In this document: positions 1 through 4,590 of the stretch, in pieces
How the letters are laid out: each line of letters starts with the position of its first letter
Position numbering within the stretch: position 1 is the stretch's first letter
NCBI GenBank assembly: GCA_002451555.1
Contig: DKCU01000004.1
Coordinates: forward strand, 2,464-9,624
Reading direction: 5' to 3'
Source: Candidatus Segatella albertsiae
Lineage (GTDB): Bacteria; Bacteroidota; Bacteroidia; Bacteroidales; Bacteroidaceae
Length of the DNA: 7,161 bases
Program-made: the position numbers and the translations under genes
The notes under the pieces: model-generated
Databases searched by the model: none
The model's input: only the letters and a program-made list of their open reading frames with translations
What the model was told of the DNA's origin: nothing

Positions 1-1725
1 GAGTCATTGACCAATATCGTTTGGGCTCCATTGGCAGACGGCATGGACAGCCTCAGCCTCTCAGCCAACTGGATGTGGCCTTGCCGTAGCCAGAAGGGTG
101 AGGACGCTCGTTTATACGAAGGTGTGAAGGCATTGTCAGACTTCTGCTGCGCCATCCACGTGAACGTACCAACAGGTAAGGACTCCCTCTCCTTGACCCA
201 GCAGTATCCTAACGGCGAAAAGATCATCGCCCCAGGTACCGTCATCGTCAGCGCAGGCGGCGAGGTTTCAGATGTCAAGAAGGTGGTTAGCCCAGTTCTC
301 GTCAACGACAAGAACTCCAGCCTCTATCATATCGACTTCAGCTTCGACGAGCAGCGTCTCGGTGGTTCAGCCTTCGCTCAGAGCTTGGGCAAGGTGGGCA
401 GCGATGTTCCTACCGTGAAGAACCCAGAGTACTTCGTTGACTGCTTCAACGCCGTACAGGAACTCATCAACCGTGGTTGGGTGATGGCAGGTCACGACAT
501 CAGTGCCGGTGGTCTTATCACTACCCTCTTGGAGATGACTTTTGCTAACGTAGAGGGCGGTATGAAGATCAACCTCCATGACATTGCCGACCAAGACATC
601 ATCAAGACCTTGTTCGCAGAGAACCCTGGTGTTGTCATCCAGGTGAGCGACGAGCACAAGGCTGAGTTGAAGGCATTCTTGGATGAGAATGGCATCGGCT
701 ACGCCAAGATTGGCTATCCAGCCCCAGAGATTCGCAAGATTATCGTCAAGAAGGAAGGCTTCGAGCATGAGTTCGACATCAACGCATTGCGTGACAACTG
801 GTATAAGACTTCTTACCTCCTCGACCGCAAGCAGAGCATGAACGGCATGGCAAAGAAGCGTTTCACCAACTATAAGAAGCAGCCTATCGAGATGAACTTC
901 GGCTACGGCTTCAAGGGCACTCTCGCAAGCTATGGTCTCGACGCCAACCGTCGCAAGCCATCAGGCATCAAGGCTGCCATCATCCGTGAGAAGGGTACCA
1001 ATGGTGAGCGTGAGATGGCATACTCTATGTATCTCGCCGGCTTCGACGTGAAGGATGTTATGATGACCGACTTAATTTCGGGTCGTGAGACTTTGGAGGA
1101 TGTCAACTTCATCGTATTCTGCGGTGGATTCTCTAATTCAGACGTTCTCGGTTCAGCCAAGGGTTGGGCAGGTGCATTCCTCTACAACCCGAAGGCAAAG
1201 GAAGCCCTCGACAAGTTCTATGCTCGTGAGGACACCCTCTCGCTCGGTATCTGCAACGGTTGCCAGTTGATGGTAGAGTTGAACCTCATTAACCCTGAGC
1301 ACAAGCATCGCTCACACCTCTGCCACAACACCAGCAAGAAGTTTGAGAGCGCCTTCCTCGGTTTGACCATTCCTCAGAACGACAGTGTGATATTCGGCAG
1401 CCTCAGCGGCGACAAGCTTGGTATCTGGGTAGCCCACGGCGAGGGTCGTTTCTACTTGCCAGAACCAGAGGATCACTACAACATCATCGCGAAGTACAAC
1501 TACGCTGAGTATCCAGGCAATCCTAACGGCAGCGATTACAACGTGGCAGGTATCTGCTCAGCCGACGGTCGCCACTTGGCCATGATGCCACACTTGGAGC
1601 GTGCCATCTTCCCATGGCAGAACGCTTGGTATCCAGCCGACCGCAAGAACGATGAGGTAACACCTTGGATCGAGGCATTTGTCAATGCACGTCAGTGGAT
1701 TGAAGAAAGAGCTTTTAAAAAGTAA
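1..1725 (+). CDS. purL: Phosphoribosylformylglycinamidine synthase (FGAM synthase), C-terminal part
   Basis: PurL converts FGAR plus glutamine and ATP to FGAM, the fourth step of de novo purine synthesis, in the cytoplasm. The reading frame is open from base 1 with no start, so the gene is cut by the window edge. About 574 codons remain of a family that is usually 1,200-1,300 residues in its long form. The left part (bases 1-900) resembles the second AIRS-like half of long PurL, with LTNI, LSANWM, PVGKDS-like VPTGKDSLS and the GHDISAGGL loop. The class I glutamine amidotransferase domain starts near base 961 (SGIKAAII). Its nucleophile Cys is in LGICNGCQ (codon 1252-1254), and the His and Glu of the triad are in MMPHLERAIFPWQ (codons 1591-1593 and 1597-1599). 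All three catalytic residues are intact, so the gene appears functional. The stop TAA is at 1723-1725, inside an A-rich repeat. No terminator is visible before the next gene, so read-through into the transporter gene is possible. Confidence 0.97.
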   Translation, partial: ESLTNIVWAPLADGMDSLSLSANWMWPCRSQKGEDARLYEGVKALSDFCCAIHVNVPTGKDSLSLTQQYPNGEKIIAPGTVIVSAGGEVSDVKKVVSPVLVNDKNSSLYHIDFSFDEQRLGGSAFAQSLGKVGSDVPTVKNPEYFVDCFNAVQELINRGWVMAGHDISAGGLITTLLEMTFANVEGGMKINLHDIADQDIIKTLFAENPGVVIQVSDEHKAELKAFLDENGIGYAKIGYPAPEIRKIIVKKEGFEHEFDINALRDNWYKTSYLLDRKQSMNGMAKKRFTNYKKQPIEMNFGYGFKGTLASYGLDANRRKPSGIKAAIIREKGTNGEREMAYSMYLAGFDVKDVMMTDLISGRETLEDVNFIVFCGGFSNSDVLGSAKGWAGAFLYNPKAKEALDKFYAREDTLSLGICNGCQLMVELNLINPEHKHRSHLCHNTSKKFESAFLGLTIPQNDSVIFGSLSGDKLGIWVAHGEGRFYLPEPEDHYNIIAKYNYAEYPGNPNGSDYNVAGICSADGRHLAMMPHLERAIFPWQNAWYPADRKNDEVTPWIEAFVNARQWIEERAFKK

Positions 1726-1747
1726 AAAGGTAAAAAAGTAAAAAGGT
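1717..1747 (+). repeat. Short A-rich tandem repeat spanning the purL stop
   Basis: Four units of 7-8 bases follow each other: AAAAAGT, AAAAAGGT, AAAAAAGT, AAAAAGGT. They can also be read as two near-identical copies of a 15-16 base unit. The purL stop codon falls inside the first unit, and the last unit ends 5 bases before the ATG of the next gene. The repeat forms almost the whole 27-base spacer. It supplies the A-rich leader typical of Bacteroidota translation starts and could vary in length by slippage. I see no TAnnTTTG promoter in it. Confidence 0.7.
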
Positions 1748-1752
1748 AAGAA

Positions 1753-2304
1753 ATGAATAATAGCGTAAGTTATCTTACATTATTCAATACATTTATGAAG
1801 ATTGGCATAGTCACCTTTGGGGGTGGCTATGCCATGATTCCTATTATAGAGAGCGAAATCGTCGATAAGCATCACTGGATGACGAAGGAAGAGTTCCTTG
1901 ATGCCATCGCCACCACCCAGATATGTCCGGGAGCGTTGGCGATCAATATGAGTTCGCTTTTAGGATATAAGTTGGCAAAGACACCAGGAGCCATCGTCTG
2001 CACCCTCGGCGCTTCGTTGCCCTCCTTCCTTATTATATTAGCGATAGCCATGTTCTTCCATCAGTTTGAGGACAACAAGGTGATAGCCGCCATGTTTGCA
2101 GGCATCCGTCCTGCCGTCGTGGCATTGATAGCCGTACCTACGTTCTCGCTTGCCAAGAGCGCCCACATCTCGCTCGTCAACTGTTGGATACCTATCCTAT
2201 CCGCCCTGCTGATATGGCTGATGGGCGTCAACCCGATATGGGTGATTATCGCAGCCGCCGTGGGTGGGTATATCTACGGGCAATTCATTCAACCTACGGA
2301 ATAA
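1753..2304 (+). CDS. chrA: Short-chain chromate transporter (CHR family), first of a pair
   Basis: This is a 183-residue inner-membrane protein of the CHR family (half-size or short-chain form; full-length ChrA has two such halves). What is seen: the N-terminal signature FGGGYAMIP at residues 22-30, the second signature around CPGALAIN at 58-65, GIRPAVVAL at 117-125, and hydrophobic stretches near residues 8-30, 80-102, 110-130, 140-157 and 159-176. Family knowledge: paired short CHR proteins work together, and members have been linked to chromate efflux, though the natural substrate in gut anaerobes is unproven. The usual TPGP in the second signature is CPGA here, a mild deviation. The ATG at 1753 is preferred because it gives the normal short N-terminus before the signature. 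The gene lies 27 bases after purL with no visible promoter, so it may be co-transcribed with it. Its expected partner begins about 1.45 kb further on, behind an ATPase gene. Confidence 0.9.
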   Translation: MNNSVSYLTLFNTFMKIGIVTFGGGYAMIPIIESEIVDKHHWMTKEEFLDAIATTQICPGALAINMSSLLGYKLAKTPGAIVCTLGASLPSFLIILAIAMFFHQFEDNKVIAAMFAGIRPAVVALIAVPTFSLAKSAHISLVNCWIPILSALLIWLMGVNPIWVIIAAAVGGYIYGQFIQPTE

Positions 2305-2319
2305 TTAAAAAGCAAGAAT

Positions 2320-2427
2320 ATGAAAGAGACAAACCCAGAATCCACAATTTTTAATTCGCAATTAACAAATTTGTCCATATTTCTTAATTGCGAATTAAAA
2401 AAATGTGGATTATATGTTTGGTTATAA
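2320..2427 (+). other. Short ORF after the first transporter gene; possible remnant of the partner's original start
   Basis: An ATG 15 bases after the first transporter stop sits behind an A-rich stretch (AAAAAGCAAGAAT) that looks like a Bacteroidota translation start. It opens a 35-codon frame beginning MKETNPEST and then running through the inverted repeat to a TAA at 2425-2427. Past the first few codons the frame is simply translated palindrome, so it is unlikely to be a real gene. One reading is that its first five or six codons are the old N-terminus of the second transporter gene, separated from the rest by the insertion. This is inference, and a chance ORF is equally possible. Confidence 0.2.
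2339..2411. repeat. Large imperfect inverted repeat with a nested palindrome in each arm
   Basis: The left arm (2339-2365, 27 bases) and right arm (2384-2411, 28 bases) are reverse complements apart from about one indel and one mismatch, and are separated by an 18-base loop (2366-2383). Weaker pairing continues outward: AAAC at 2331-2334 matches GTTT at 2416-2419, with a few mismatches between. Each arm holds its own palindrome, TTAATTCGCAATTAA at 2351-2365 and TTAATTGCGAATTAA at 2384-2398, with centres 33 bases apart. There is no T-run after the right arm, so it does not look like an intrinsic terminator. It ends just before the -33 box of the ATPase promoter. It could be an operator, a structured RNA when read from upstream, or a terminal or dispersed repeat of a small mobile element. 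Confidence 0.85.
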
Positions 2428-2448
2428 CAAATAAAAATCGTATTTTTG
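2417..2448 (+). promoter_or_regulatory. Bacteroidota-type promoter for the ATPase gene
   Basis: TTTG at 2417-2420 (-33 box) and TATTTTTG at 2441-2448 (a perfect TAnnTTTG -7 box) are separated by 20 bases, the spacing expected for the Bacteroidota primary sigma factor. The predicted transcript start is around 2455, leaving a leader of roughly 15-20 bases before the ATG at 2472. The outer edge of the inverted repeat touches the -33 box, so a protein bound there could block or assist polymerase. Confidence 0.75.
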
Positions 2449-2471
2449 CACGGTAATCAGAACAAAAGACT

Positions 2472-3743
2472 ATGCAAAAAGAAGTTTTCAAGACTCTTAT
2501 CAAGGAGGGACAACAGGAAATACAAGAGGTGGAACTCTATCAAAGACCATTCGACTTTGAGGAGCAAGGCAGGTATGTCCTTGTCGGTATTCGACAAGCA
2601 GGCAAATCATACCTATTATATCAGCGTGCCAAGCAATTCCTTGCCGAAGGACATGACATCAAGGAAATCGCCTATATCAACTTTGATGACGAACGTCTTT
2701 ATGGCATGAAAGTAGAAGACTTCGACCTTATACTGCAAGCATATCATGCTATGTATTCCCATAAACCCATTTTATTCTTCGACGAGATACAGAACATCGA
2801 AGGATGGGAGCATTTTGCCCGAAGATTAGCAAACCAAAAATATAGGGTCTTCATCACGGGTTCCAATGCCAAAATGCTAAGCCGTGACATAGCTACCACC
2901 TTGGGAGCACGCTACTTCGATGAAAAGATATTTCCATATTCCTTCAAAGAATATTTAGCTGCCAATGGCATTATACTCGAAGAGAATTGGCAATACGGGA
3001 AGCAAAAAGACACGGTACAACAATACTTCTCCGACTATTTTATGTGGGGAGGATTCCCAGAGTTGCTTCTGTATCGCTACAAACGTCAATGGCTCAATGG
3101 ACTCTACGAGAAAATCGTACTGGGTGATGTCATTCAAAGAAACGGCATCAAAAACGAACAAGCCTTGCGTCTTGCCATCAAACGATTAGCCGAAAATATC
3201 ATGCAGCCAACAGCATATAATCGTCTATCCAATATGGTGAAGAGTACCGGAGTAAAGACCAACTCCGTATCAATCATTGATTACATCCGATATATCAAGG
3301 AGGCATGTCTCATGTTTACCTTGGACAACTATGCCTCTAAATTTGCGGAGAAGGAGACCGCCAAGAAGCATTACTTTACCGACAATGGCTTATTGAGCAT
3401 ATTCTTGACGGATTCGAAATCACCATTGTTAGAGAATCTTTGCGCCATCACCTTGCATAAGAAATATAACAACGACTCGGAAATGCCAAAGCTATATTAT
3501 TACAATCGCAATATAGAAGTTGACTTTTTCATTCCAGAAGAGTCTTTAGCTATCCAGGCCTCCTACACATTGACCGATGCTGATACCCGCAAGAGAGAAG
3601 TCGATGCACTGATTGCATTAAACAAAGTTCATCCCCTCCAAAAAGCCATGATTATCACATACGATGAGGAAGAGACTATCCTAGAAGGAAATCTGACTAT
3701 AGAAGTCTTACCTATTTGGAAATGGCTAATTACAATAAAATAA
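2472..3743 (+). CDS. AAA_14 / DUF4143-type ATPase
   Basis: This is a 423-residue cytoplasmic P-loop ATPase fused to a C-terminal DUF4143-like domain. What is seen: Walker A GIRQAGKS at 39-46, Walker B ILFFDE at 100-105 followed by IQNIEGW, sensor-1 ITGSN at 128-132, and the family-typical GARYFDEKIFPYSFKEYL at 145-162. A winged-helix-like segment lies at about 247-282, and a PD-(D/E)XK-like C-terminal core has E321, EVDFF (D351) and IQASY (361-365). Length and order fit the family, and the ORF is intact. The usual E-x-K of the nuclease fold reads Q362-x-S364 here, so nuclease activity is doubtful. The role of the family is not firmly known; members are multi-copy and patchily distributed in Bacteroidota and archaea. 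The gene has its own promoter, follows a large inverted repeat, and sampled 60-base lines run at about 38-47% GC against up to 62% in its neighbours. It sits between two transporter genes that are normally adjacent, which suggests a later arrival. It ends 9 bases before the second transporter. Confidence 0.9.
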   Translation: MQKEVFKTLIKEGQQEIQEVELYQRPFDFEEQGRYVLVGIRQAGKSYLLYQRAKQFLAEGHDIKEIAYINFDDERLYGMKVEDFDLILQAYHAMYSHKPILFFDEIQNIEGWEHFARRLANQKYRVFITGSNAKMLSRDIATTLGARYFDEKIFPYSFKEYLAANGIILEENWQYGKQKDTVQQYFSDYFMWGGFPELLLYRYKRQWLNGLYEKIVLGDVIQRNGIKNEQALRLAIKRLAENIMQPTAYNRLSNMVKSTGVKTNSVSIIDYIRYIKEACLMFTLDNYASKFAEKETAKKHYFTDNGLLSIFLTDSKSPLLENLCAITLHKKYNNDSEMPKLYYYNRNIEVDFFIPEESLAIQASYTLTDADTRKREVDALIALNKVHPLQKAMIITYDEEETILEGNLTIEVLPIWKWLITIK

Positions 3744-3752
3744 AGTAAAACA

Positions 3753-4325
3753 ATGATATTCTTACAACTCTTTATAGTATTCATACAGATTGGCATCTTC
3801 GGATTCGGAGGTGGCTACTCGATGGTATCCCTTATCCAGGGACAGGTGGTGACCCAGTATCACTGGATGACGATGAGAGAATTTACTGATGTCGTCGCCA
3901 TCTCGCAGATGACACCGGGACCTATCGGCATCAACACCGCCACTTATTGCGGCTACACCGCCGTGCATAACGCTGGCATGAGTGGGATGATGGCAGTATT
4001 GGGCAGTGCCGTAGCAACCTTTGCCTTGGTTCTCCCCTCCTTGATTTTGATGATTCTTATCAGCAAGATGCTGTACAAGTACATGCACACCAATATGGTG
4101 CAGAGCATGTTCATCGGTCTTCGCCCTTGCATCGTAGGCTTGGTGGGAGCCGCTGCCCTGCTCTTGATGAGCCCAGAGAACTTCTCCACCCCGGAGAATC
4201 CTTGGCATTTCTACATCTCCATCGCCCTGTTCTTCGCCACCTTCATCGGGGTGAAAGTGATGAAGATTAATCCGATAAGGATGATACTCTACTCTGCTTT
4301 CGCAGGATTGGTGCTATTGTACTAA
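3753..4325 (+). CDS. chrA: Short-chain chromate transporter (CHR family), second of a pair
   Basis: This is a 190-residue CHR-family membrane protein, the likely partner of the one at 1753-2304. What is seen: FGFGGGYSM at residues 16-24, the canonical second signature SQMTPGPIGIN at 51-61, GLRPCIVGL at 122-130, and hydrophobic stretches near 2-25, 79-104, 118-140, 150-168 and 175-190. It resembles the first protein in plan but is clearly diverged, as expected for two halves that combine in the membrane. The ATG at 3753 gives an N-terminus (MIFLQLF) about six residues shorter than that of the first protein. This fits either a naturally short start or loss of the first codons. The gene follows the ATPase by only 9 bases and shows no promoter of its own, so its transcription now probably depends on the ATPase promoter. 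A weak hairpin at 4419-4450 may end the transcript. Chromate or a related oxyanion as substrate is family inference. Confidence 0.9.
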   Translation: MIFLQLFIVFIQIGIFGFGGGYSMVSLIQGQVVTQYHWMTMREFTDVVAISQMTPGPIGINTATYCGYTAVHNAGMSGMMAVLGSAVATFALVLPSLILMILISKMLYKYMHTNMVQSMFIGLRPCIVGLVGAAALLLMSPENFSTPENPWHFYISIALFFATFIGVKVMKINPIRMILYSAFAGLVLLY

Positions 4326-4418
4326 AAAGAGATTGCTTATACGTGATATTATAGGAAGAAAAACTGTTTGTCGCAAGCATAACCTTGGACAAGCTTTTTA
4401 CTTAGATTTAGAAGTTGG

Positions 4419-4450
4419 AAAGGTGAATTTCCATAGAAAATCCACCTTTT
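4419..4450 (+). terminator. Probable weak terminator after the second transporter gene
   Basis: AAAGGTGAATTT (4419-4430) pairs with AAATCCACCTTT (4438-4449) across a 7-base loop, giving a 12-bp stem with one A-C mismatch. Its 3' arm ends in TTTT. The stem is AT-rich and the T-run is short, so termination would be partial. It lies about 95 bases after the transporter stop and upstream of the next promoter, where a terminator is expected. Confidence 0.45.
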
Positions 4451-4462
4451 ACACTTTATTAT

Positions 4463-4495
4463 GCGTTTTGTCCACCCGCATTTTGTGCATTTTAT
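4463..4495 (+). promoter_or_regulatory. Three near-identical 9-base repeats upstream of the arabinofuranosidase -7 box
   Basis: GCGTTTTGT (4463-4471), GCATTTTGT (4478-4486) and GCATTTTAT (4487-4495) occur directly before a TACTTTTG -7 box. The start-to-start steps are 15 and 9 bases. They occupy the space where the -33 box should be. This is a plausible binding site for an activator or repressor of arabinose-related genes. No regulator gene is present in the window. Confidence 0.35.
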
Positions 4496-4496
4496 G

Positions 4497-4504
4497 TACT
4501 TTTG
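4497..4504 (+). promoter_or_regulatory. -7 box of the arabinofuranosidase promoter
   Basis: TACTTTTG matches the Bacteroidota TAnnTTTG -7 consensus exactly. No TTTG stands at the right distance upstream: the candidates at 4467-4470 and 4482-4485 give spacers of 26 and 11 bases instead of about 20. Transcription probably starts near 4511, giving a leader of about 80 bases before the ATG at 4591. The poor -33 box fits a promoter that needs an activator. Confidence 0.55.
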
Positions 4505-4590
4505 CAACTGTGTATTAATTATGGCTGGAGTACAAGCAAGCCTTGGACTTTCTGCCCACAAACAAGTAACAGTAAACCTAAGAATAAACA

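Noticed and set aside
367..768. Minus-strand open frame within purL
   Set aside because: It is antisense to conserved PurL sequence, with no recognisable motif or promoter.
2339..2411. Inverted repeat as an intrinsic terminator for the first transporter gene
   Set aside because: The stem is AT-rich with an 18-base loop and there is no T-run after the right arm on either strand.
2331..2419. CRISPR-like repeat
   Set aside because: There are only two inverted copies of one palindrome, with no direct-repeat and spacer periodicity and no cas genes.
2331..3752. Target-site duplication around the ATPase block
   Set aside because: Only a short AAAC is shared between the left flank (2331-2334) and the right flank before 3752, which is expected by chance in AT-rich DNA.
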